Source of the DNA: an uncultured Bacteroidota bacterium
Lineage (GTDB): Bacteria > Bacteroidota > Bacteroidia > Flavobacteriales > TMED113
Length of the DNA stretch: 64,000 nt
NCBI GenBank assembly: GCA_902520385.1
Contig: CABYOB010000001.1
Span: 1-64,000, forward strand
Direction of reading: 5' to 3'
The position numbers and the translations under genes were made by a program. The notes under the pieces were generated by a model that saw nothing but the letters and a program-made list of their open reading frames with translations, made no database searches and had not been told where the DNA came from. This document shows positions 1 through 8,338 of the stretch, piece after piece. Within the stretch, counting starts at the first letter, position 1, and every line of letters starts with the position of its first letter.

Positions 1-883
1 ACTAGAAAAGTTTTCAGCGACAACGTATTACGAATTTCAGGAAGCGCTAACTAACTTAATGCGCCAAGGGGCTGAAAAGTTAATATTAGATTTAAGATCA
101 AATCCAGGGGGCTATTTACAACAAGCAGTTGATGTAACAAACGAATTTTTAGAAGGTAATATGGAAATTGTGAGTACTAAAGGCGACTTTCGAAAAAAAC
201 AAACGTACTATTCTAATAATAAGGGAATATTTAAAAAAGGAAATATTGTTGTGTTAATCAATGAAAATAGTGCCTCCGCAAGTGAAATATTAGCCGGCGC
301 CATTCAAGATCATGATAGGGGAAGTATTGTTGGAAAAAAAAGTTTTGGTAAGGGTTTAGTTCAAGAACAAATTCCATTAAAAGATGGCGGTTCTATTAGG
401 GTTACAGTTTCAAAGTATTATACTCCTTCAGGAAGGAGCATTCAGAAACCATATAATTTTTTGGACACTATTGATAATAGAAAAGAATTTAAAACAAAAG
501 GAGGGAGGGTAGTTTTTTCCTATGGCGGAATAACTCCAGATTTTATAATATTTAATGATACAATGTCTGCTTTTGAATCTGATTATTGGAATAAAAATTA
601 TAAAAATTTATATGAAAAAGCATTTGATTTTGCTGATAATAATAGAGCAGAATTAACATTGGACTATAAAAGTTTTTTTAAAAAAAATAGAGAAAATTTG
701 TTTTCAGAAATGGTAAATCTTTCTAAAGGGTCAACTGTTATATATAAATATAAGTATAACTTAATTACTCAATTTGAAAACATGATACTAAATAATATTT
801 TATCAATAGAAAACCTTAGTTATCATTATAATAAAGATGATAATTATTTACAAAAGGCCTTAGAAATTATTGATGAAATATAG
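1..883 (+). CDS. C-terminal processing S41 peptidase, 5' end cut by window
   Basis: This is the C-terminal part of a tail-specific (S41/CtpA) serine protease, a periplasmic family that trims the C-termini of proteins. The reading frame is already open at base 2, so the true start, the signal peptide and the PDZ domain lie outside the window. The strand LILDLRSNPGG precedes the catalytic core; the Ser of NSASASEILAG and the Lys of GKKSFGKGLVQ form the expected Ser-Lys dyad. The family signature KYYTPSGRSIQ follows. About 150 residues after the core are lysine-rich and not recognisable. A second, complete paralog lies at 29212-30843. The next gene on this strand starts 23 bp downstream. I am confident of the family, but the physiological substrate cannot be read from sequence. 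Confidence 0.93.
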   Translation, partial: LEKFSATTYYEFQEALTNLMRQGAEKLILDLRSNPGGYLQQAVDVTNEFLEGNMEIVSTKGDFRKKQTYYSNNKGIFKKGNIVVLINENSASASEILAGAIQDHDRGSIVGKKSFGKGLVQEQIPLKDGGSIRVTVSKYYTPSGRSIQKPYNFLDTIDNRKEFKTKGGRVVFSYGGITPDFIIFNDTMSAFESDYWNKNYKNLYEKAFDFADNNRAELTLDYKSFFKKNRENLFSEMVNLSKGSTVIYKYKYNLITQFENMILNNILSIENLSYHYNKDDNYLQKALEIIDEI

Positions 884-906
884 TATTCATAAAAACAACC
901 TGTGAA

Positions 907-1650
907 ATGGAAAAAAAAACAAAAAAGGTTACTAGAAGAAGCTTATTAAAATCAGTATTAAGTTTTAGTTTGTATTCTATTATTCCCATTCAACTTAAGG
1001 CTTTTAGTTTTTTTGGTGAAGGAAATTTTAGTATTTTTGATACAAATAAAAATAATGCTATGAATTTTAAATTACCTGAGCTTAAGTATGCGTATAATGC
1101 GTTAGAACCACACTTTGATGCTAGAACTATGGAGATTCACCATAGTAAACATCATGCTGGATATACAAACAATCTGAACAATCTAATTAAAGGAACAGAA
1201 TTTGAAGATAAATCAATAGAGAAAATACTAATCAGTAAAGATCTTCCTGCTGGTATAAGAAATAATGGTGGAGGTTTTTATAATCATTGTTTATTTTGGA
1301 AGATTTTATCACCTAACAAGGTAGATCCCTCAGAAAGATTATTAAGCATGATTAATAGTTCTTTTGGTTCTTTTGATAAAATGAAAGAAGATTTTTCTAA
1401 AGCAGCCGCAACACGTTTTGGTTCTGGATGGGCATGGCTTTGTTATGATGGAAATGGTCTAAGTATTTGTTCAACACCTAATCAAGATAATCCGTTAATG
1501 GAAGGTGCCTGTGGAGGCAAACCAATATTATGTTTAGATGTTTGGGAGCATGCATACTATTTAAATTATCAAAATAGAAGACCAGATTATATTTTAGCTT
1601 TTTGGAATTTAGTTGATTGGTCAGTTGTAGAAAATAATATAGAAGATTAA
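907..1650 (+). CDS. sodA: Mn/Fe superoxide dismutase with Tat-like N-terminal leader
   Basis: It disproportionates superoxide to oxygen and hydrogen peroxide. The dismutase domain starts near residue 60 (LPELKYAYNALEPHFDART). The four metal ligands are visible: His of EPHFD, His of FYNHCLFW, and Asp and His of DVWEHAYY. The Gln in the TPNQDNPLM segment and the Gly preceding FYNH resemble Mn-type rather than Fe-type enzymes, which is an inference. The unusual part is the leader: residues 9-15 read TRRSLLK, a near-consensus twin-arginine motif, followed by a hydrophobic stretch to about residue 33. This suggests export of a folded, metal-loaded enzyme to the periplasm or membrane face. No clear AxA cleavage site is visible. 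The stop codon overlaps the convergent metG stop by 4 bp. Confidence 0.93.
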   Translation: MEKKTKKVTRRSLLKSVLSFSLYSIIPIQLKAFSFFGEGNFSIFDTNKNNAMNFKLPELKYAYNALEPHFDARTMEIHHSKHHAGYTNNLNNLIKGTEFEDKSIEKILISKDLPAGIRNNGGGFYNHCLFWKILSPNKVDPSERLLSMINSSFGSFDKMKEDFSKAAATRFGSGWAWLCYDGNGLSICSTPNQDNPLMEGACGGKPILCLDVWEHAYYLNYQNRRPDYILAFWNLVDWSVVENNIED

Positions 1651-3335
1651 TTTAATTTATTTATTTCCTCAGTTATTTTTTCATCTGTAATTATTTCAAA
1701 TAAATGTTCGGCATTTTTTATTTTGTGATTAGCCTTGATGTTATTTGAATTTTTTGCGCAATCCCAATTTGAAAAACTAGTGTTTAAAATGTTACATAAT
1801 TTTTTTGAAGTTATTGGTAAAAAGGGCTCACTTAGCACGGAAAGAGAGAAGACAATTTGTAAACTAATATTCAAAATAGTTTCTGTCCTTTTAGGATTTG
1901 TTTTCACTTGCTTCCAGGGTTCATTTTCCGCTAAATATTTGTTACCGAGTCTAGCTAAATTAATTAATTCAAAAAGAGCATCTCTAAATTTATAATTATT
2001 GATATATGTTCCTATTTTATCAGGATATTGACATATTTTGCGTAATACAATATCATCTTCTTTATTTATACTAGATCGATTAGGTGCATATCCACCCCAG
2101 TATTTATTTATTAGAACAATAACTCGGTTTACAAAATTTCCAAAAATGGCCACAAGTTCACTATTATTTCTAGTTTGAAAATCTTTCCATGTGAAATCAG
2201 AATCTTTATTTTCAGGAGAAATAGAACATAAAACATACCTTAAAACATCTTCTTTTTCAGGAAAGCTAGTTAAGTAATCATCAATCCATATTGCATGATT
2301 TCTAGATGTTGAAATTTTACCCCCCTCTAAATTCAAAAATTCATTTGCAGGTACATTTGTTGGAAGAATATAATCACCATGTTCTTTTAAAATTATAGGA
2401 AAAATTATACAATGAAAAACAATATTATCTTTGCCAATAAAGTTAATTAGTTTAGTATCAGGGTTTTTCCAATATTTTTCCCAGTTTTTTTTTTCATTTT
2501 TCGCCCATTCTTTTGTTGCAGAAATATATCCAATTGGAGCATCTAACCATACATATAGTACTTTTCCATTTTCATTTTCTAAAGGGACTTTTACGCCCCA
2601 ATCTAAATCTCTAGTCATTGCTCTGCTTTGAAGACCACCATCAATCCATGATTTACATTGCCCTAAAACATTATTTTTCCACTTTTTAGGATCATGAACC
2701 ATTACACCGTTTATTTCACCACTTTCTATCCATTTCTTTAACCACTTTTCATTTTTTTGCATAGGTAAATACCAATGAGAGGTTTCTTTCATTATGGGAA
2801 TATGACCACTAAGTGTAGATTTAGGGTTAACCAAATCAGATGGGCTTAATGTTGACCCACAGGATTCACATTGGTCACCATAAGCGTCTTCGTAATTACA
2901 TTTAGGGCAGGTGCCTTTTATGTATCGATCAGCTAGAAATTGATTAGCTTCTTCATCAAAAAATTGGTTAGATTTTTTTTTAATAAAAACGTTTTTAGAA
3001 TGAAGTGCTTTGAAAAATTGCTGAGCGGTATCATGATGAAGTTTAGATGAAGTTCTATGATAAATACTAAAATTGATATTCAAGGATTTAAATGAATTTT
3101 CATTTTTTTTATGATATTTTTCAATAATTTTATGAGGAGTCTGCCCTTCTTTTTTTGCCCTTAATGTTATTGCGGCTCCATGTTCGTCAGATCCACAAAC
3201 AAAAACAACTTCATTGTTTTTTAATTTTTGATAACGAACAAAAATGTCGGCAGGTAAATAAGCACCCGCAATATGACCAATATGTATAGGGCCATTTGCA
3301 TATGGTAGCGCAGCTGTAACAATAAATTTTTCCAC
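1647..3335 (-). CDS. metG: Methionyl-tRNA synthetase, short form
   Basis: It charges tRNA-Met with methionine. The class I HIGH motif is in GPIHIGHIAG near the N-terminus and the KMSKS equivalent is KISTS. A zinc knuckle with CPKC and CESC lies between them. I choose the GTG at 3335, which gives VEKFIVTAALPYANG, the normal family beginning; an upstream ATG at 3392 would add 19 unrelated residues and overlap the divergent gene at 3380. The protein, about 562 residues, stops right after the anticodon-binding helical domain (ending EEINKLN). Many Bacteroidota MetRS carry an additional C-terminal tRNA-binding OB-fold of about 110 residues; it is absent here. Confidence 0.95.
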   Translation of the reverse strand: MEKFIVTAALPYANGPIHIGHIAGAYLPADIFVRYQKLKNNEVVFVCGSDEHGAAITLRAKKEGQTPHKIIEKYHKKNENSFKSLNINFSIYHRTSSKLHHDTAQQFFKALHSKNVFIKKKSNQFFDEEANQFLADRYIKGTCPKCNYEDAYGDQCESCGSTLSPSDLVNPKSTLSGHIPIMKETSHWYLPMQKNEKWLKKWIESGEINGVMVHDPKKWKNNVLGQCKSWIDGGLQSRAMTRDLDWGVKVPLENENGKVLYVWLDAPIGYISATKEWAKNEKKNWEKYWKNPDTKLINFIGKDNIVFHCIIFPIILKEHGDYILPTNVPANEFLNLEGGKISTSRNHAIWIDDYLTSFPEKEDVLRYVLCSISPENKDSDFTWKDFQTRNNSELVAIFGNFVNRVIVLINKYWGGYAPNRSSINKEDDIVLRKICQYPDKIGTYINNYKFRDALFELINLARLGNKYLAENEPWKQVKTNPKRTETILNISLQIVFSLSVLSEPFLPITSKKLCNILNTSFSNWDCAKNSNNIKANHKIKNAEHLFEIITDEKITEEINKLN

Positions 3336-3343
3336 AGTATAGT

Positions 3344-3370
3344 TTTGTATATTGTATAAAAATATACAAA
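3344..3370. repeat. Inverted repeat between divergent metG and S66 peptidase genes
   Basis: Two perfect 8-bp arms (tttgtata and tatacaaa) are separated by 11 bp in the 44-bp space between the metG GTG and the next ATG. A TAnnTTTG match on the plus strand (3340-3347) runs into the left arm and lies 33 bp before the start of the downstream gene. It could be a shared operator or promoter element; no partner protein is identifiable, and AT-rich palindromes arise easily by chance in this genome. Confidence 0.35.
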
Positions 3371-3379
3371 CTGAACAAC

Positions 3380-4306
3380 ATGAGGAAATCAAATCATTTA
3401 GAATATTTAAAAAAAGGTGATTTAGTTGCTATTGTTTCTGTTGCAAAGTATATTTTAAGAAATGATTGCCAATTTGCGATTAGATTGATTACAAGAGCTG
3501 GTTTAAAAGTATTTGATATTAGAAAAACGATCTTGTCAAGAAAGGGAATGTTTTCAGGCTCAGATGAAGAAAGGGTAGAGATGCTACAATCTGTTTTAGA
3601 TAATAAAAATGTGAAGGCTATTTTTTTTGCTAGAGGGGGTTACGGCTCTATTAGAATTATAGATAAGTTAGATTTTAATAAGTTTTTAATTAACCCAAAA
3701 TGGTTAGTTGGATTTAGTGATATTACGGTATTTTTATCTCACATATCCAAAAATTTTAATACACCTTCAATACATTCTCCGATGCCTATTAATTATAAAG
3801 AATCATCTAAAAAATCTGTTAATGAGCTATTCAATTTATTGTTTGGTAGAAAAAATAAAATAAGAATTAAATCTAATAAGTATAATGTAAAAGGAGAGGC
3901 AAAAGGTAAATTAGTAGGGGGGAATTTATCAATTTTATGCTCAATTTTACAATCCAATTCTTTCCCAGATTATAAAGGAAATATTTTATTAATTGAGGAT
4001 GTTGGCGAGTATTTGTATTCAATTGATAGGATGGTTTATTCTTTAAAAAGATCAGGGGTTTTTAATAATATTTCGGGATTAATAGTAGGTAGATTTACAG
4101 AAATAAAAGATAATAAGCCAGCATTTGGCCAAACTATTAAAGAGATAATTATTCATGCTATAAGGGATTATAAATTCCCAGTTTGTTTTGATTTTCCATT
4201 AGGTCATGTAAAAAATAACACCCCAGTTATATTAAATGAAGAGATAATATTAAATGTTAGTAGTTTTGTTGAGTTAATTTATTTAAAAAAAAATGATTCA
4301 AAATAA
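3380..4306 (+). CDS. LD-carboxypeptidase (S66 family)
   Basis: It is predicted to remove the terminal D-alanine from murein tetrapeptides during peptidoglycan recycling (LdcA-like). It has the family's normal length, 308 residues. The substrate-loop motif FFARGGYGSIR is followed by VGFSDIT, whose Ser is the expected nucleophile. The catalytic Glu lies in LIEDVGEYLYSIDRM and the His in FDFPLGHVKNN, completing the Ser-Glu-His triad. No signal peptide is seen, in line with a cytoplasmic recycling enzyme. Its 3' end overlaps the start of the pseudouridine synthase by 14 bp, so the two are probably cotranscribed. Confidence 0.92.
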   Translation: MRKSNHLEYLKKGDLVAIVSVAKYILRNDCQFAIRLITRAGLKVFDIRKTILSRKGMFSGSDEERVEMLQSVLDNKNVKAIFFARGGYGSIRIIDKLDFNKFLINPKWLVGFSDITVFLSHISKNFNTPSIHSPMPINYKESSKKSVNELFNLLFGRKNKIRIKSNKYNVKGEAKGKLVGGNLSILCSILQSNSFPDYKGNILLIEDVGEYLYSIDRMVYSLKRSGVFNNISGLIVGRFTEIKDNKPAFGQTIKEIIIHAIRDYKFPVCFDFPLGHVKNNTPVILNEEIILNVSSFVELIYLKKNDSK

Positions 4307-5009
4307 ATATAGATTAAATCAATATATTGCTAAATCTGGGATTACATCTAGAAGGAAGGCAGATTTATTAATTGAATCTGGAAAGATAAAAGTTAATGGT
4401 ATTGTTATCAATGAATTAGGAACTAAAGTGAGTTTAGATGACACCATAGAATATGATGGAAAAAAAATTAAAATTGAAAAATATAGATATTTGATTTTAA
4501 ACAAACCAAAAAATTATATAACGACTTTGAAGGATGAAAAAAATAGAAAGACAGTATTAGATTTAATAAACAAGGCTTGTTCTGAAAGGTTATTCCCAGT
4601 GGGCAGATTAGACAAAAATACCACTGGAGTGTTATTATTTACTAATGATGGAGATTTGTCACAGAGATTAATTCACCCAAGAAATAAAATCAGGAAAGTG
4701 TATCATGTGATTTTAGATAAAAAAATCAGCTCTCAACATTATAATATAATTCAAAAAGGTTTCTTATTGGAAGATGGAGAAATTAAAGTAGATGAAGTAC
4801 ATTTAGTTAAAAATGCACAAAACAAAGAATTATTAGTTACTTTACATTCAGGAAGGAATCGAATAGTTAGAAGAATTTTCGAGTTTTTCGGATATAAAGT
4901 AGTTAAATTAGATCGAATCGAATTTGCTGGTATTTCAAAAAAAAAAGTAATTAGAGGTACGTGGAGATTCTTAAGCCAAAAAGAAATTGGGTTTTTAAAA
5001 ATGAAGTAA
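4293..5009 (+). CDS. rluB: rRNA pseudouridine synthase, RsuA/RluB family
   Basis: It isomerises a specific uridine to pseudouridine, most likely in 23S rRNA. Residues about 3-60 are an S4 RNA-binding domain (LNQYIAKSGITSRRKAD). The catalytic domain contains GRLDKNTTGVLLFTNDGDL, whose Asp is the catalytic residue, and the later HSGRNRIVRRIFEFFGY motif. The length, 238 residues, is typical. The choice between RluB, RluE, RluF and RsuA is uncertain, because target uridine cannot be deduced from sequence. It overlaps the upstream S66 gene by 14 bp and is followed 9 bp later by a histidine kinase gene with a TTG start. Confidence 0.9.
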   Translation: MIQNKYRLNQYIAKSGITSRRKADLLIESGKIKVNGIVINELGTKVSLDDTIEYDGKKIKIEKYRYLILNKPKNYITTLKDEKNRKTVLDLINKACSERLFPVGRLDKNTTGVLLFTNDGDLSQRLIHPRNKIRKVYHVILDKKISSQHYNIIQKGFLLEDGEIKVDEVHLVKNAQNKELLVTLHSGRNRIVRRIFEFFGYKVVKLDRIEFAGISKKKVIRGTWRFLSQKEIGFLKMK

Positions 5010-5018
5010 AATAATAAA

Positions 5019-6425
5019 TTGAGATTTTTTACTAAAAATATAGTTATAATAAACAGAGTAATTATTTTACTTGCTTTTTTTGTTGTAATAGCTACAATCA
5101 TTTTAACGGCTGAATTTTTAAATGAGCAGGAAAAGGTTGAAATAAGAAAAGTAGGCATTCTTAAGGAATTAAGAAAAGAAGAGAAAAAAAGAATCAGAAC
5201 ATGGGCAGATGCTGTAAGTCAAATGGCTTCGCTAAATATTGGGCAATCGCTAGACCCGTGTGTTTTAGACATCTTAAAAAGTAATAATTCCATTCCAGCT
5301 ATTTGGCTAGGTGCTAATGGGGATTTAAAAGCACATCGTAATTTAGATGACAAAGAAATTAAATTAAAAAAAGAAATACAGAATTTAGAAAAAAAATCAC
5401 CTGATTCTACTAAAATACGTCTACTTAATGATTCTTTGAAAATTTTACAAAATCAATTTAACGCAAAACTACAACTAGATACTTTTTTGCAATTAGAGCT
5501 AGATATGATGAGGTATTCAATACCGATTAGTATACAATCTGCGAAAAAAGACAATAATGGTAATATAATATTAGATCCGTTTAAAAAACCTGTTACAGAA
5601 ATCATTATAGATTATGTGCATTATAGGGACTCTTATGTAATTAAGGAGTTCAATAATTTATCTAATGATAGTAAAGAATTTGCTAATAAATTGCAGAAAC
5701 TACCAATTATTATTTTAATTATAACAATTAGTATATTTTTAGTTGCGTATTTAGCTTTTTATTATTCAAAAAAGTTTCAACAAAACAAATTATGGGCAGG
5801 AATAGCTAAAGAGACAGCTCATCAAATTGGAACCCCTCTTTCTTCCTTAATGGGGTGGGTGGAATATTTGAAAAGTAAAAATATAGATGGTGAGGTTATT
5901 GTAGAAATAGAGAAGGACACAGGTCGATTACAGCAAATAGCAGATAGATTTTCCAAAATAGGTTCAACATCGTTATTAAAATCCATGGAGGTTTCTCCAA
6001 TTTTAGAAAAAACAATTGATTATGTAAAAAAAAGAGCATCTAAAAAAATTGAATTTAAATATATATTTGAAGAAAAATATAAAGATGTAAAAGTCAATCT
6101 GAGTCCGGAACTTTTTTCTTGGGTTATAGAAAATGTATTAAAAAACTCTATAGATTCTTTGCAAAAAAAAGGTTTAATTCAAGTTGTTTTTAAAAATCAC
6201 AGTGAAAGATATTATTCTATTGATGTTATTGACAATGGAAAAGGAATTCCATCGTACGATTTTAAAAAAATATTTGATCCAGGTCACACATCTAAAAAAA
6301 GAGGATGGGGATTAGGGTTATCACTTTGTAAAAGAATAATAACAGAATATCATCAAGGAAAAATATTTGTATTAAAATCAATAGCTTTTAAAAATACAGT
6401 CATTAGAATTCTTATAAAAAAATAA
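5019..6425 (+). CDS. Membrane sensor histidine kinase with atypical H-box, orphan
   Basis: This is a two-component sensor kinase of 468 residues. A transmembrane segment at about residues 9-30 and a second at about 229-251 bracket a roughly 200-residue periplasmic sensor region with coiled-coil character; I recognise no named sensor domain. No clear HAMP domain is seen. The H-box reads AHQIGTPLSSLMGW, the N-box VLKNSIDSL, the G1 box DNGKGI and the G2 box GWGLGLSL, so the ATPase domain is intact. In the H-box the acidic residue that normally follows the His is Gln, and the usual Arg/Lys is Gly. The start is a TTG at 5019. No response regulator gene is adjacent, so its partner is encoded elsewhere. 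hemW begins 1 bp after the stop. Confidence 0.88.
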   Translation: MRFFTKNIVIINRVIILLAFFVVIATIILTAEFLNEQEKVEIRKVGILKELRKEEKKRIRTWADAVSQMASLNIGQSLDPCVLDILKSNNSIPAIWLGANGDLKAHRNLDDKEIKLKKEIQNLEKKSPDSTKIRLLNDSLKILQNQFNAKLQLDTFLQLELDMMRYSIPISIQSAKKDNNGNIILDPFKKPVTEIIIDYVHYRDSYVIKEFNNLSNDSKEFANKLQKLPIIILIITISIFLVAYLAFYYSKKFQQNKLWAGIAKETAHQIGTPLSSLMGWVEYLKSKNIDGEVIVEIEKDTGRLQQIADRFSKIGSTSLLKSMEVSPILEKTIDYVKKRASKKIEFKYIFEEKYKDVKVNLSPELFSWVIENVLKNSIDSLQKKGLIQVVFKNHSERYYSIDVIDNGKGIPSYDFKKIFDPGHTSKKRGWGLGLSLCKRIITEYHQGKIFVLKSIAFKNTVIRILIKK

Positions 6426-6426
6426 A

Positions 6427-7554
6427 TTGGCAGGAATTTATATACATATTCCGTTTTGTTCAAAAGCTTGTAATTATTGTGATTTTCACTTCACAACATC
6501 GTTTAAATTAAAAGAACAAATTATTTCAGCTATTTGTAAGGAAGTAGAATTAAATAGAAGTTATTTAGATTCGGATTTGATTAAAACTATTTATTTTGGA
6601 GGAGGAACCCCTTCAATTTTAGATGTTCATGAAGTAGAAAAAATTTTAAAAAGTATTCACAAGAATTTTAGAGTTTCTCATGACTTAGAATGTACATTAG
6701 AATCAAATCCAAATGATTTAACAAAGGAAAAAATAAATGGATTTACAAGCTTAGGTGTTAACAGGTTAAGTGTAGGGGGTCAGTCTTTTAATGATGATCA
6801 ATTAAAAAAATTAAATAGAACTCATACAGGAAAACAAATAGAGAGCACTATTAAATTAATTCAAGATATGGGGATAAAAAACATAAATTTAGATTTAATG
6901 TATGGCCTACCTGGATTAAAAAACACATCCTGGGAAAATGATTTAAAAAAATCGATAGATTTAGAAGTTACCCACCTATCTTGTTATTGTTTAACAATTG
7001 AAAAAGGAACAGTATTTTATAAAATGGTAAAAAAAGGAGATATGATAATTGATGCAGATAAAAAAATAAACTCACAATTTTTAATTATGAGAGAAGTGTT
7101 AATTAATAACGGTTTTGATCATTATGAAATTTCAAATTTTTGTATACCAACATATGAATCAAAACATAACACTTCATATTGGAGTGGGAAAAAATATTTA
7201 GGCATAGGCCCCTCTGCCCATTCTTATAATGGAAAAAAAAGACATTGGAATATAAAAAACAATTTTAAATATATAGAAGCACTAAGAAGTGGGAGACCTT
7301 TTTATGAAGAGGAGATTTTAAGTGCAAAAAATATTATTAATGAATATATTTTGACAAGAATAAGAACAACTAATGGTGTCTCATTAACAAAAATAGCATT
7401 ACTTACAAATCAAGCAGAGTATAATAATATTAAAAAAAAATTATCACAATTTGTTGATGAGTCGTTACTTTATTATAAAAATGATTATTTTTTTTTAACT
7501 CAAGATGGTATGATTTTGTGCGATAAAATCACATCAGATTTATTTTTAATGTAA
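6427..7554 (+). CDS. hemW: HemW-like radical SAM protein
   Basis: It belongs to the HemW/oxygen-independent coproporphyrinogen III oxidase-like family; characterised HemW proteins are heme chaperones. The first residues read AGIYIHIPFCSKACNYCDFHF, with the CxxxCxxC radical SAM cluster motif, and FGGGTPSIL is the glycine-rich SAM-binding segment. The C-terminal HemN-like domain includes SYWSGKKYLGIGPSAHS. The length, 375 residues, fits HemW rather than the longer true HemN, which also has a distinctive extended N-terminus. The start is a TTG one base after the kinase stop; an internal ATG would cut into the cluster motif. Translational coupling with the kinase gene is likely. Confidence 0.92.
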   Translation: MAGIYIHIPFCSKACNYCDFHFTTSFKLKEQIISAICKEVELNRSYLDSDLIKTIYFGGGTPSILDVHEVEKILKSIHKNFRVSHDLECTLESNPNDLTKEKINGFTSLGVNRLSVGGQSFNDDQLKKLNRTHTGKQIESTIKLIQDMGIKNINLDLMYGLPGLKNTSWENDLKKSIDLEVTHLSCYCLTIEKGTVFYKMVKKGDMIIDADKKINSQFLIMREVLINNGFDHYEISNFCIPTYESKHNTSYWSGKKYLGIGPSAHSYNGKKRHWNIKNNFKYIEALRSGRPFYEEEILSAKNIINEYILTRIRTTNGVSLTKIALLTNQAEYNNIKKKLSQFVDESLLYYKNDYFFLTQDGMILCDKITSDLFLM

Positions 7555-7581
7555 TTTTGCAAATAGATTAATAAATCTAAA

Positions 7582-8334
7582 ATGAAATTTTCTTCTTACT
7601 TAAGGAATAGAGAAATTAGTATTGATTTTAGCTATCCAATTGACATATCAATCCCGTTATCTTTTGATGAAAGTAAAATAAGGGCATGGGGTATTCCATC
7701 TCCTATAAAGGAACCCGTTAGCATAGGAAATTGGGTAGGTAATGTAAAAAAAGGTGGTCCAGTAAATTTTAATAATATTTGGTTTAACCCTCATGCTCAC
7801 GTTACTCATACCGAATGTTTTGGTCACATTAGTGAGAAGGAACAAAGCATAAATGATGTTCAAAAGAATTTTTTCTTTTTTTCTAAATTAGTTACTATAA
7901 ATCCTGAAAAAAAAGGTAATGATACAATAATAACTAAGAGTTTATTATTAAGTGAAGTGGATGATTCATTTGACTTAGATACGTTAATTATTCGCACTTT
8001 ACCCAATGAGATAAATAAGAAATGTATTGATTATAGTAATCAAAATCCAGCGTATCTTACGGAAGAATGTTTGATGTATATTAAACAAAAAGGTATAAAA
8101 AACTTGTTAATTGATTTACCTTCTATTGATAAAGAGAAAGATGGGGGGGCAGTTAGAAATCATAAGTTATTTTTTGACGATTTAAAAGGTGGAAACAAAA
8201 ATACTATAACAGAGTTAATATACGTTCCTAATCAAGTGCGTGATGGGGAATACTTATTGAATTTACAACTCATGTCAGTTGAAAATGATGCCGCTCCTAG
8301 CCGACCGGTTTTATTTAAAATATATTATAAATAA
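7582..8334 (+). CDS. Cyclase-family protein, possible arylformamidase
   Basis: It is a 250-residue member of the metal-dependent cyclase family (PF04199), which includes kynurenine formamidase. The metal-binding region reads NPHAHVTHTECFGH, so the three family histidines can be placed, but the usual HxGTHxDxPxH is altered: Glu replaces Asp and Gly replaces Pro. Near the C-terminus the DLPSIDKEKDGG segment corresponds to the conserved D-x-x-S-x-D region. No signal peptide is visible. A tryptophan 2,3-dioxygenase lies 3.4 kb away on the other strand, which makes N-formylkynurenine hydrolysis an attractive role, but that is inference. ispG starts 4 bp after the stop. Confidence 0.8.
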   Translation: MKFSSYLRNREISIDFSYPIDISIPLSFDESKIRAWGIPSPIKEPVSIGNWVGNVKKGGPVNFNNIWFNPHAHVTHTECFGHISEKEQSINDVQKNFFFFSKLVTINPEKKGNDTIITKSLLLSEVDDSFDLDTLIIRTLPNEINKKCIDYSNQNPAYLTEECLMYIKQKGIKNLLIDLPSIDKEKDGGAVRNHKLFFDDLKGGNKNTITELIYVPNQVRDGEYLLNLQLMSVENDAAPSRPVLFKIYYK

Positions 8335-8338
8335 AAAA

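Noticed and set aside
4751..5158. 135-codon ORF opposite the pseudouridine synthase
   Set aside because: It is antisense to two well-supported genes, shows no family motif, and has the composition expected of a shadow of AT-rich coding sequence.
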